A DNA stretch of 64,000 nt from Renibacterium sp. (GTDB taxonomy: Bacteria; Actinomycetota; Actinomycetes; Actinomycetales; Micrococcaceae), in contig JAFOLH010000001.1 in the NCBI GenBank assembly GCA_017419405.1, positions 496,001 to 560,000 on the forward strand, written 5' to 3'. Positions within the stretch are counted from its first letter, which is position 1. The number at the start of each line of letters is the position of its first letter. Both the position numbers and the translations under genes were made by a program. Of the stretch, positions 35,000 through 43,272 are shown piece by piece. Below the pieces are notes generated by a model. It did no database searches, was not told the origin of the DNA, and saw only the letters and a list, made by a program, of their open reading frames with translations.

Positions 35000-35041
35000 T
35001 CGAACCAGTTCTCTGATTGAACCAGTGCTCTGCTCGAACCG
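34991..35041. repeat. Three tandem 17-base repeats beginning in the glgA stop
   Basis: Units at 34991-35007, 35008-35024 and 35025-35041 read GTTCTCTGATCGAACCA, GTTCTCTGATTGAACCA and GTGCTCTGCTCGAACCG. The first contains the TGA of glgA; the second differs at one position, the third at four. The array fills the gap up to the gadB end at 35065. Confidence 0.85.
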
Positions 35042-35064
35042 GTACGCTGACCGGCCGGGCGCGC

Positions 35065-36453
35065 TCAGTGGTGGTAACCGGGCGTCGGCTGCGGGTCGGG
35101 GAGCGGTGCGGAGAGTGATTCCAGGTATGCGACCTGCTCGCGGAAGTCTTCCAGGAAGTCCATCGCGAGGTCTTTGCTGAATCCGCTGCGCACCACGATC
35201 CGCTGCACGGTGATCTCGGTGAGATCCGCGGGCATGGGGTAGGTGGGAACCTGCCAGCCGGACATCCTGAGCCGGTCCGAGAGCTGGTGCAAATCCCAGT
35301 GCCGCTCATGGCCCGGCCGCAACCGCCAGGCGAAGACCGGGATGTCCGAGCCGTCATTCCAGAGTTCGAAGGGCTCGAGCTTGCCGATTTCCCGGGAGAG
35401 GAACAAGGCGATGTCCCGGGACGCGCCTTGCACCGCGCGGAATCCGTCGAAGCCGAGCCGGAGGAATTGGTAGTACTGCAGCAATACCTGGGCTCCCGGC
35501 CGGGAGAAATTGAGCGCGAAGGTGGGCATGTCGCCGCCCAGATAGCTGACCCGGAAAATCAAGTCCTCCGGCAAAAGCTCCGCCGAACGCCAGACCACCC
35601 AGCCCACGCCCGGGTAGACCAGGCCGTATTTGTGCCCGGAGGTGTTGATCGAAGCGACCCGGGGCACCCGGAAATCCCATTCGAGTTCGGGTTGCAGGAA
35701 GGGGGCGACCATCGCGCCGGAGGCTCCGTCCACATGGATCGAGAGATCCAGCCCGGTGTTCTCCTGGATCTTGTCTAGGGCCTGCGAAATCTGCAAGACG
35801 GGTTCGTACATGCCGGTGTAGGTGACGCCCATGATCGCCACCACGCCGATCGTGTTCTCGTCTACGTAGTCGGCCAGATCGTGTCCGTCGAGCACCCGGT
35901 GGTCTTCCGAGATCGGCACGTAACGGGCTTCCACGTCCCAGTAATTGCAAAACTTCTCCCAGCAGACCTGCACTGCCGAGCTGAGCACCAGGTTCGGTTT
36001 GTCGGTCGGCAATCCCTGCCGGCGCCGGGTGTGCTGCCAACGCCGTTTGAGCGCCAGACCACCGAGCATGCAGGCCTCCGAAGAGCCGATCGTCGAGGTG
36101 CCGATCGAGCGGGCCGGGTCCGGGGCATGCCACAGGTCGGCCAAGATCCGCCAGCAACGGTTTTCGATCGCCGCGGTGTGCGGGTACTCGTCCTTGTCGA
36201 TCATGTTCTTGTCCGCTGATTCGAGATAGAGCCGATTCGCTTCCGGATCCATCCAGGTGCCGACGAACGTCGCCAGGTTCAACCGGGAGTTGCCGTCCAG
36301 CATCGCCTGGTCGTGCACGATCTGGTAGGCGGTCTCCGGCAACGACTCTTCCTTGCGCAGAGTGAACCTGGGGAACTCGGTCCGTTCGCCGGGCCGGGTG
36401 AAGATCGGATTCAGCGCGAGTCCTTCATGGTCCCGGGGGTCTTGGTTGTGCAT
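35065..36453 (-). CDS. gadB: Glutamate decarboxylase
   Basis: ATG 36453, eight bases after AAAGGAAA, gives 462 residues. PLP-dependent fold II. The Lys Schiff-base motif NTSGHKYGLVYPGVGW is near residue 270. HVDGASGAMVAPF carries the PLP-contacting Asp. TSTIGSSEACMLGGLALKRRW and the N-terminal FVGTWMDPEA match the GadA/GadB type. The C-terminus ends GYHH; in E. coli GadB a C-terminal His closes the active site at neutral pH. It converts glutamate to GABA and consumes a proton. No GadC-like antiporter is in the window. Confidence 0.92.
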   Translation of the reverse strand: MHNQDPRDHEGLALNPIFTRPGERTEFPRFTLRKEESLPETAYQIVHDQAMLDGNSRLNLATFVGTWMDPEANRLYLESADKNMIDKDEYPHTAAIENRCWRILADLWHAPDPARSIGTSTIGSSEACMLGGLALKRRWQHTRRRQGLPTDKPNLVLSSAVQVCWEKFCNYWDVEARYVPISEDHRVLDGHDLADYVDENTIGVVAIMGVTYTGMYEPVLQISQALDKIQENTGLDLSIHVDGASGAMVAPFLQPELEWDFRVPRVASINTSGHKYGLVYPGVGWVVWRSAELLPEDLIFRVSYLGGDMPTFALNFSRPGAQVLLQYYQFLRLGFDGFRAVQGASRDIALFLSREIGKLEPFELWNDGSDIPVFAWRLRPGHERHWDLHQLSDRLRMSGWQVPTYPMPADLTEITVQRIVVRSGFSKDLAMDFLEDFREQVAYLESLSAPLPDPQPTPGYHH

Positions 36454-36600
36454 GGGCGGTTTCCTTTCCACGACGGTGCTGCATCCGGGCAGCCATTGGC
36501 GGTCGATGCCAGCCTATGGCCTGGGGCTGTCGATTTGCCAAGAATCTGCCGCCGCGCTCCGTCCCCGGTCCGACCGGTCCGGCACCTGGAGGGGGCAAGG

Positions 36601-36646
36601 TGCAGCGCTGCCCCGCTTCCGGAGTCGGAAACGGGGCAGCGCTGCA
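36601..36646 (-). terminator. Long hairpin after the acyl-CoA oxidase gene
   Basis: 15-base perfect arms (36601-36615 and 36632-36646) enclose one mismatch and a further 5-bp stem (TTCCG/CGGAA) with loop GAGT. It starts 12 bases after the stop at 36658. There is no clear T run. Confidence 0.7.
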
Positions 36647-36657
36647 GTTGACCGGGG

Positions 36658-38745
36658 TTATTTCTTGTTCTTGGCCGCTTGCTTCTGCTTCAGCAACAGG
36701 ATTTTTTCGTCGATCGGCGCGGAGCCGCTGGCGCGCTGGGCCCGGAAATAGTCAGCCGCTTCTTCCTGCCGGATTTGTTCCGCGCCGGAAGCAATCGGCG
36801 CCCGCAAATGCTCCTGGGTGTATCCGAAGGCGTCCACCAGATCCACCGCGTGCGGCCGGATTTTGGCCAACAACCGGTTGATGTAGTCGCCCACGGTGCG
36901 GCCGCGCTGCATCGAGATCCGGCCGTTCATCAAGTACCAGGACAGGTGCTTTTCGATCAGACCGAGACCGAAAAGGTCGCGCAGCCAGGTCAGCACCTCT
37001 TTGGTTTTCGGGTCTTCGATCGACTTCAAGCCCTCGGTGAAGGCTTCCCATTGCAGCAACTCGGCATGCGCCCGGGCCGCTTCCACCAACTCGTGCTGGT
37101 GCTGGTTGAAGATTTCCGCGCCTTTGCTGCGCGGAAGTTTCGCCGCTTCCTGGAGTGCTCCGCCGACGTCGGCGACCATGCCTTGGACGCGTTCGCTCAG
37201 CAACGCCCGCTGGGTTTCCTCGTCGCGCAGCGCCATGGCCGAGCGCTGCACCGAACCGGTGTCCGCGACGAACTGGGCGACTTGCCGCAGCCCGGTCTTG
37301 TTGATCGCCAAATCCGCGGCCTGGTTGAAGGCGTAGCGCGCCATCACGCCGAAGTCGACGTTCTTGAATTCCTTGGCGTAATCGGTGAGCAGGCGCTTGG
37401 CGACGAGCTGCAGCAAGATCGTATTGTCGCCTTCGAAGGTCACGTAGATGTCCAAATCCGCACGCAACGAGGTGAACCGGTTTTCCACCAGGAACCCGGC
37501 TCCGCCGCAGGCCTCCCGGCATTCCTGGAGCGTGTCCAGCGCGTGCCAGGTGGAGAGCGACTTGAACCCCGCGGCAAGCGTCTCCAGGTCTTCGCGGTCC
37601 TCATCGGTGTCGTGTGCTCCGGAGAAGACGCCGTCGAACTTCTGCAGCAGCTGCTCGTGCGCGAAGCTCGCCGCATAGGTGGTGGCCAGCAGCGGCAGCA
37701 AGCGGCGTTGATGGCGCTGGTAGTCCAGCAGCACGTCTTCTTCGATGTCCGAACTGGCGTTGAACTGGCGCCGCTGCGCGGCATAGGTGATGGCGATTTG
37801 CAGCGCGACCTTGGAAGCGGCCACCGCGGCGCCGTCGAGCGAGACCCGGCCCTGCACCAAGGTGCCGATCATGGTGAAGAAGCGCCGTCCCGGGCTGGCG
37901 ATCGAGGATGTGTACTCGCCGTTCTCATCCACGTTGCCGTAGCGGTTGAGCAGATTGGTCCGTGGCACGCGGACGTGGTCGAAGTGCAGCCGGCCGTTGT
38001 CGATGCCGTTGAGGCCGCCTTTGATTCCATCGTCCTCACCGCCGACTCCGGGCATGAACTGGTGGGTCACCGGGTCGCGCAACTGGACGTAGAAGGCATG
38101 GACGCCGTGGCTGACGCCTTTGGTGATCAACTGGGCGAAGACCACCGCGGCCAGGCCGTCGATGGCGGCGTTGCCGATGTAGTCCTTCCAGGCCGCCCGG
38201 AACGGCGTGTTGATCACGAACTCATCGGTGGCCTCGTCGTAGGTGGCGGTGGTGGCGATGGACGCCACATCCGAGCCGTGCCCGGTCTCGGTCATCGCGA
38301 AGCAGCCGGGGACTTCCAAGCTCATGATTCCCGGCAGCCATTTGTCCTGGTGCTCGGTGCTGCCCAGGTGCATCACCGCGGAACCGAAAAGCCCCCATTG
38401 TACGCCGGCTTTGATCTGCACCGAAGGATCGGCGGTGACCATTTCTTCGAAGCCGGCCACATTGCCGCCGTGGTCCTCGTCGCCGCCGAGCCGCTTCGGG
38501 AAGGCCCGGTGCACGGCTTTGAAGTCGACCAGCAATTTGAGCTGGTTGAACGCGCGTTCGCGCTGTTCGGTATGGGTCAGGCCCTCCACCTTGTGCGCCC
38601 GGGTGTCTGCGGCCAACTCCCGGGCGAGTTTGCGGATGTCCGCCCATTTACCGAGCAGCAGCTCGCCGAGCTCGGCCGTGTCGATGCGTCCGTCCGGGTC
38701 CCCGTTGGAACCGGTGAGGGCTTCGCGAGAGGTAGTTTCGGTCAT
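36658..38745 (-). CDS. Acyl-CoA oxidase/dehydrogenase family enzyme
   Basis: ATG 38745 after GAGGAA gives 695 residues, the size of acyl-CoA oxidases, much longer than the 390 of ordinary dehydrogenases. The flavin-domain segment CFAMTETGHGSDV is near residue 160. The catalytic-base region VTFEGDNTILLQLVAKRLL is near 430, the oxidase pattern with Glu in FEGDN. A C-terminal ACOX-like helical domain runs from about 500. It oxidises acyl-CoA to enoyl-CoA in step one of beta-oxidation; FAD is expected. It is downstream of the TetR gene with a 4-base overlap, so the repressor and enzyme are co-expressed. Confidence 0.88.
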   Translation of the reverse strand: MTETTSREALTGSNGDPDGRIDTAELGELLLGKWADIRKLARELAADTRAHKVEGLTHTEQRERAFNQLKLLVDFKAVHRAFPKRLGGDEDHGGNVAGFEEMVTADPSVQIKAGVQWGLFGSAVMHLGSTEHQDKWLPGIMSLEVPGCFAMTETGHGSDVASIATTATYDEATDEFVINTPFRAAWKDYIGNAAIDGLAAVVFAQLITKGVSHGVHAFYVQLRDPVTHQFMPGVGGEDDGIKGGLNGIDNGRLHFDHVRVPRTNLLNRYGNVDENGEYTSSIASPGRRFFTMIGTLVQGRVSLDGAAVAASKVALQIAITYAAQRRQFNASSDIEEDVLLDYQRHQRRLLPLLATTYAASFAHEQLLQKFDGVFSGAHDTDEDREDLETLAAGFKSLSTWHALDTLQECREACGGAGFLVENRFTSLRADLDIYVTFEGDNTILLQLVAKRLLTDYAKEFKNVDFGVMARYAFNQAADLAINKTGLRQVAQFVADTGSVQRSAMALRDEETQRALLSERVQGMVADVGGALQEAAKLPRSKGAEIFNQHQHELVEAARAHAELLQWEAFTEGLKSIEDPKTKEVLTWLRDLFGLGLIEKHLSWYLMNGRISMQRGRTVGDYINRLLAKIRPHAVDLVDAFGYTQEHLRAPIASGAEQIRQEEAADYFRAQRASGSAPIDEKILLLKQKQAAKNKK

Positions 38746-39413
38746 CGTGTTCCTCTTTTTTCGGGTGCGGTTAGTTCTGAACTTATTCCGTTGAAAAGCC
38801 ATCTGGTGATGTTCTGCGCCATGGTTTCGGCATCGGGACGGGTGCTCGGATCGCTGGTGAGCCACAGCTCGCCCGCAGTGCGGACCATGCCGATGGCCGC
38901 GGTCGGCCAATAGAGCGCCAATGCAGTGTCCGCGCGGCCCAGGTGTTCGCCCAGGGGACTGGACACCATGGAGATGATCGCGTCGAAAAAATTGCCCAGC
39001 GCGCCGGTGGCGTGGGTGATGTCCTGGGTGAACATCGATTCCCCGGTGAGGCTCTGCGTCGCGAACACGTAGACGTTCGGCGACGTCTGCGCCATGGTCA
39101 GGTACGCCGAGACCATGCTGTTCAAACCCTGCTCCGGGGTTTTCGCGGTCTGCCCCGCGGCCAGGACCTTTTCCTGCATCCGCCGGATCACCATCTCGCC
39201 GAGCGCCTGCTGCAAACCGGCCTTGTCGCCGAAATAGCGGTAGAACACCGATTTGGATGTTCCGGCGGCGGCGGCGACATCGTCCATCGAGGCGTCCGGG
39301 CCGAGTTTGTGAATCGCCAGCCGGGCAGCCTTGATCAGCTCACGGCGTCGTTGTTCACGATGCGTGGCCCAACGGGCAGACCGCCCATCGACGGCTTCGG
39401 CGCCGCCGTCCAT
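38742..39413 (-). CDS. TetR-family repressor of the beta-oxidation locus
   Basis: ATG 39413 with GCAGGGAT upstream gives 223 residues; ATG 39422 and GTG 39440 are alternatives. The helix-turn-helix DASMDDVAAAAGTSKSVFYRYFGDKAGL is near residue 40. The C-terminal domain is typical of lipid- or CoA-responsive TetR proteins. It stops inside the start of the oxidase gene (ATGA). It is divergent from the fadA-fabG4-htdX genes. The inverted repeat at 39437-39469 lies between, and it is likely to bind there and repress both directions until acyl-CoA is present (inference). Confidence 0.86.
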   Translation of the reverse strand: MDGGAEAVDGRSARWATHREQRRRELIKAARLAIHKLGPDASMDDVAAAAGTSKSVFYRYFGDKAGLQQALGEMVIRRMQEKVLAAGQTAKTPEQGLNSMVSAYLTMAQTSPNVYVFATQSLTGESMFTQDITHATGALGNFFDAIISMVSSPLGEHLGRADTALALYWPTAAIGMVRTAGELWLTSDPSTRPDAETMAQNITRWLFNGISSELTAPEKRGTR

Positions 39414-39436
39414 GTGCACCATCCCTGCGGTATTCA

Positions 39437-39469
39437 CGATACCCAGCGTATCAGGTACGCTAGGTATCG
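39437..39469. promoter_or_regulatory. Palindromic operator between the TetR gene and fadA
   Basis: Arms CGATACCCAGCGTA (39437-39450) and TACGCTAGGTATCG (39456-39469) are complementary at 13 of 14 positions around TCAGG. It is centred 79 bases before the thiolase start and about 40 before the repressor start, so it can cover both promoters. It is the best operator candidate for the adjacent TetR protein. Confidence 0.75.
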
Positions 39470-39531
39470 GTAACCTCTTGCGGGAAGACACCCGCACCGA
39501 ATGGAAATCCGCTGGGAAACAGGAGCAACGC

Positions 39532-40983
39532 ATGGCCGCCACATCGAGCAACACCCCGCGCAACCGCAGCACCGCGACGTCCACCGCTGCCAATGCCGCA
39601 GCAAAAGCTGCCGCGCCGAAGGCAGCGGTTCAGCCCAAGGCGGCGGAACAGTCTTTGGCCGCCAAACACCACACCGCACGCGACGCCGTCGTGATCGGTG
39701 GCAACCGGATTCCGTTTGCCCGGACCGGTGGCGCTTACACCTATGTCTCGAACCAGGACATGCTGACCGCGGCCCTGGACGGCCTGGTGGCGCGTTTCGG
39801 CCTGCAGGACGAGCGGATCGGCGAAGTCGCGGCCGGTGCAGTGCTCAAGCACGCACGCGATTTCAATCTCGCCCGTGAAGCGGTCCTGGGTTCGGCGCTT
39901 TCCCCGGAGACTCCGGCCTACGATTTGCAGCAGGCCTGTGCCACCGGCCTGGAGGCCGTGCTGGGCCTGGCGAACAAAATCAAGCTCGGCCAAATCGACT
40001 CGGCGATCGCCGGTGGCGTGGATTCCGCCTCGGATGCGCCGATCGCGGTCAGCGAGGGCCTGCGCCGGATCCTGCTGGACCTCAACCGGGCCAAGACCAC
40101 CGGCCAGAAGCTCAAGCTGCTCAGCAAGATCCGGGTCAAAGACCTCACGCCGAATGCGCCGAATACCGGCGAGCCGCGGACCGGCTTGTCGATGGGCGAG
40201 CACCAGGCGATCACCACCGCGCAGTGGAAGATCTCCCGGCAGGCGCAGGACGAACTCGCCCTGGCCAGCCACCAGAACCTCGCGGCAGCCTATGACCGCG
40301 GCTTCTTCGACGATCTGATGACTTCCTACAAAGGCCTGGCCAAAGACTCGAACCTGCGCGGTGACACCTCGCTGGAGAAACTCGGCAAGCTTTCGCCGGT
40401 GTTCGGCAAGCGGTTGAGCACCCCGGCGACCATGACCGCCGGCAACTCGACCCCGCTCACCGACGGTGCTTCCACGGTGCTGCTCGGCAGCGAAGAGTGG
40501 GCGAAGCGCAAGGACCTGCCGATGCTGGCCCGGGTGATCGACGGCGAAGCCGCCGCGGTCGACTTCGTGCACGGCAGGGACGGCCTGCTGATGGCGCCGG
40601 CGTTCGCGGTGCCGCGCCTGCTGGCCCGCAACGGGCTGACGCTGGCCGACTTCGATTTCTACGAGATCCACGAAGCCTTCGCCGGAACCGTGCTGAGCAC
40701 CTTGGCCGCTTGGGAGGATCCGGAGTTCGGCCGGGAGCGCTTGGGCTTGGACGGCGCGTTCGGCTCGATCGACCGCAGCAAGCTCAATGTCAATGGATCC
40801 TCGTTGGCGGCCGGGCACCCCTTCGCCGCCACCGGTGGCCGGATCGTCGCCTCGCTGTCGAAACTGCTGCATGAAACCGGACTGGTGGACGGGCGCCCGG
40901 CGCGCGGTCTGGTTTCGGTCTGCGCGGCCGGCGGCCTGGGCGTCGTGGCGATCCTCGAAGCCTATGTCCCGGAGGCGAAGTAA
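39532..40983 (+). CDS. Acetyl-CoA C-acyltransferase (FadI/FadA2-like thiolase)
   Basis: ATG 39532, nine bases after AGGAG, gives 483 residues. An Ala/Lys-rich N-terminal extension of about 50 residues precedes the thiolase fold. The nucleophile is in QQACATGLEAV near residue 139. Signature EIHEAFAG near 380 is the His form of the FadI class. AAGHPFAATGG is near 425 and the second Cys is in VCAAGGLG near 465. All catalytic residues are intact, in contrast to the thiolase-like protein at 1806. It cleaves 3-ketoacyl-CoA, or condenses two units. fabG4 follows after two bases. Confidence 0.9.
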   Translation: MAATSSNTPRNRSTATSTAANAAAKAAAPKAAVQPKAAEQSLAAKHHTARDAVVIGGNRIPFARTGGAYTYVSNQDMLTAALDGLVARFGLQDERIGEVAAGAVLKHARDFNLAREAVLGSALSPETPAYDLQQACATGLEAVLGLANKIKLGQIDSAIAGGVDSASDAPIAVSEGLRRILLDLNRAKTTGQKLKLLSKIRVKDLTPNAPNTGEPRTGLSMGEHQAITTAQWKISRQAQDELALASHQNLAAAYDRGFFDDLMTSYKGLAKDSNLRGDTSLEKLGKLSPVFGKRLSTPATMTAGNSTPLTDGASTVLLGSEEWAKRKDLPMLARVIDGEAAAVDFVHGRDGLLMAPAFAVPRLLARNGLTLADFDFYEIHEAFAGTVLSTLAAWEDPEFGRERLGLDGAFGSIDRSKLNVNGSSLAAGHPFAATGGRIVASLSKLLHETGLVDGRPARGLVSVCAAGGLGVVAILEAYVPEAK

Positions 40984-40985
40984 CC

Positions 40986-42338
40986 GTGGCTCGAATCAAG
41001 GCCGATAAGTACACCGAGTTCGTCTCCGCCGGCTTCGGCAAGGATCTGGCCAAGCGTTTGGGCTTGCCGCAGCCGGCGATCCTGCGCCGCTTCGACCCGG
41101 CGGCTCCGTTGCTCACCGGGCCGGTGCTCGTGGTCGGCAAGGGTTCCGGCGCGGACGCGCTGGCCCAAGCGCTGTTGGATTGGCAGCTCGACGTGCGGCG
41201 TACCGCGACACCGAAACAGAAGCTCGGCGGCATCATCCTGGTGCTCGATGAGATCAGCGATCCCACGGAGCTCTCCGAGCCGGTGCGCACGGTCGGCGCC
41301 TCGCTGCGCGATTTGGCCGCCAATGCCCGGGTACTGACGATTTCACGGCCCTCCTCGGCCGCGCAGGATCCGGCTCTGGCCGCGGCCCGGCACGGTGTGG
41401 ACGGTTTCCTGCGTTCGCTCGCAAAAGAGTTGCGGGCCGGCGGAACCGCCAACGGCGTCCTGCTCGAAGACGGGGTCCCGACGACGGCACCGAGCGCCTT
41501 GGGCGCACTGCGGTTCTTCCTGTCCGGGCGTTCGGCCTTCGTCGACGGCCAGTTCGTCACGGTTTCCTCGGAGAAAGGCGAGCTGCCCGCGGACTGGGCC
41601 CGGCCGCTGGCCGGGAAAGTCGCAGTGGTCACCGGGGCCGCTCGCGGCATCGGTGCGGCGATCGCCCGGACCCTGGCCCGCGACGGAGCCGAGGTCATCG
41701 TGGTCGATGTGCCAGCAGCGGGCGATCATCTGGCCGCAGTGGCCAATCAGGTCCGCGGAACCGCAGTGCAACTGGACATCACCCGGGACGACGCCGCGGA
41801 ACGGCTGCTCGCGCACGCCGCAGAACGCTACGGCCGCTTGGACATCGTGGTGCACAACGCCGGGATCACCAGGGACCGGCTGCTGGCGAACATGGATCCG
41901 GGCCGTTGGGAATCGGTCATCGCGGTGAACATCGCCTCGCAGCTGCGGATGAACCGGGCACTGTTGGCCTCGGACTTGTTCCAGAACCGTCCGCACATCG
42001 TTTCGGTGGCATCGACCAGCGGCATCGCCGGCAATCGCGGACAGACCAATTACGCGGCGTCGAAAGCCGGTGTGATCGGCATGGTGCGGGCAACCGCTCC
42101 GTTGCTCGACGGCGTCGACGGCACGATCAATGCGGTGGCTCCGGGCTTCATCGTCACGGAAATGACCGCGAAGATCCCGTTCGCCACCCGGGAGGTCGCC
42201 CGCCGGCTCAATTCCCTGTTGCAGGGCGGTTTGCCGGAGGACGTGGCGGAGACCATCGCCTTCTTCGCGAGCGAATCGGCCGGCGGCATCAGCGGCAATG
42301 TGCTCCGGGTCTGCGGCCAGAACATGGTGGGCCAGTGA
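40986..42338 (+). CDS. fabG4: High-molecular-weight 3-oxoacyl reductase FabG4
   Basis: 450 residues from GTG 40986, almost the length of mycobacterial FabG4. The first 200 residues are a degenerate Rossmann (flavodoxin-like) domain (GPVLVVGKGSGADALAQALLDW). The second domain is a full SDR: TGAARGIGAAIA near residue 217, HNAGITRD near 290, catalytic Ser in VASTSGIAG and YAASK near 355. It interconverts 3-oxoacyl- and 3-hydroxyacyl-CoA or -ACP. It is downstream of the FadA2-like thiolase and overlaps the HtdX-like gene by GTGA, the same order as mycobacterial fadA2-fabG4-htdX. Confidence 0.9.
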   Translation: MARIKADKYTEFVSAGFGKDLAKRLGLPQPAILRRFDPAAPLLTGPVLVVGKGSGADALAQALLDWQLDVRRTATPKQKLGGIILVLDEISDPTELSEPVRTVGASLRDLAANARVLTISRPSSAAQDPALAAARHGVDGFLRSLAKELRAGGTANGVLLEDGVPTTAPSALGALRFFLSGRSAFVDGQFVTVSSEKGELPADWARPLAGKVAVVTGAARGIGAAIARTLARDGAEVIVVDVPAAGDHLAAVANQVRGTAVQLDITRDDAAERLLAHAAERYGRLDIVVHNAGITRDRLLANMDPGRWESVIAVNIASQLRMNRALLASDLFQNRPHIVSVASTSGIAGNRGQTNYAASKAGVIGMVRATAPLLDGVDGTINAVAPGFIVTEMTAKIPFATREVARRLNSLLQGGLPEDVAETIAFFASESAGGISGNVLRVCGQNMVGQ

Positions 42339-43228
42339 CGGCCGCGGTCGTGGAGCTGCCGGGCTCGCCCTCTTTGGGCGGACTCTACGCAGCGGCGCTC
42401 AAGCAGCAAGCTCTCGGCGGATTGGGTCTGGCGAAGCGTTCCCGGAGCTTCCCGGAGACCGAGTACCGGGTTTCCGGGGTGCGCCCGGACGCGACGAAGT
42501 TGGCGGAATTCAACCGGTTGATGCGCGGTGCGGGTCGGGACAGTGTGCCTGCCGGTTTCGTGCACATCATGAGTTTCCCGATCGCGGTGGCGCTCATGGC
42601 GGCGCCCGGTTTCCCGGTCCCGTTGCTCGGGCTGGTGCACCTGACCAACAAGGTGCAGCAGCACCGCCGGATCGATCCGGCTGAATTGCTCGATTTCCGG
42701 GTCAAAGTACAGCATCCGGCCGGACACCGGGCCGGAACCCAATTCGAAATCTCGGCCCAGGCCAGGGCCGCCGGCAGCGATGAGCTTCTGTGGCAGGGGG
42801 AATCGACCTATCTGGCCAGGGGAGTCGACCTCGGTTTGCCGGCGGCAGCGGATCAGCGCGAGCCGTTCACCGCGCCGGATGCGAATGCCTTCTGGCCGCT
42901 GGCCGCGGATCTGGGCCGGCGCTACGGTGCCGTTTCCGGGGACATCAATCCGATCCACACGAGCAAGATCGGCGCCAAAGCCCTGGGCTTGAAGACCACC
43001 ATCGTGCACGGCATGTACCTGGCCTCCCGGGCACTGACCTCGGCGCTGCCAGCCGGCGTCGAGGCGTTCCGGTGGGACGTCGAGTTCGCCACGCCGACTT
43101 TCATCCCGGGCGCGGTGGCGCTGCGGTTCGAGGTGGCGTCCGGGCGGCATTGGGAGCGCACCGAGTACCTGGGCTGGAATCCGCGCAACGGCAAGATCAA
43201 CTTCAGCGGTTCGATCGCGGCGTTGTGA
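42335..43228 (+). CDS. MaoC-like (R)-specific enoyl hydratase (HtdX-like)
   Basis: GTG 42335 overlaps fabG4; 297 residues in two hot-dog domains. The C-terminal one has the hydratase-2 motif YGAVSGDINPIHTS near residue 206, with catalytic Asp and His, followed by IVHGMYLASRA. The N-terminal half is divergent and lacks the motif, as in other double-hot-dog hydratases. It hydrates trans-2-enoyl-CoA to (R)-3-hydroxyacyl-CoA. With the oxidase, FabG4 and thiolase it completes a beta-oxidation cycle running through (R)-hydroxy intermediates. Confidence 0.88.
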   Translation: MTAAVVELPGSPSLGGLYAAALKQQALGGLGLAKRSRSFPETEYRVSGVRPDATKLAEFNRLMRGAGRDSVPAGFVHIMSFPIAVALMAAPGFPVPLLGLVHLTNKVQQHRRIDPAELLDFRVKVQHPAGHRAGTQFEISAQARAAGSDELLWQGESTYLARGVDLGLPAAADQREPFTAPDANAFWPLAADLGRRYGAVSGDINPIHTSKIGAKALGLKTTIVHGMYLASRALTSALPAGVEAFRWDVEFATPTFIPGAVALRFEVASGRHWERTEYLGWNPRNGKINFSGSIAAL

Positions 43229-43272
43229 CCCGGCCCTGACCTCCGGATGGCTGCACCGCATATGCTGGGCAG

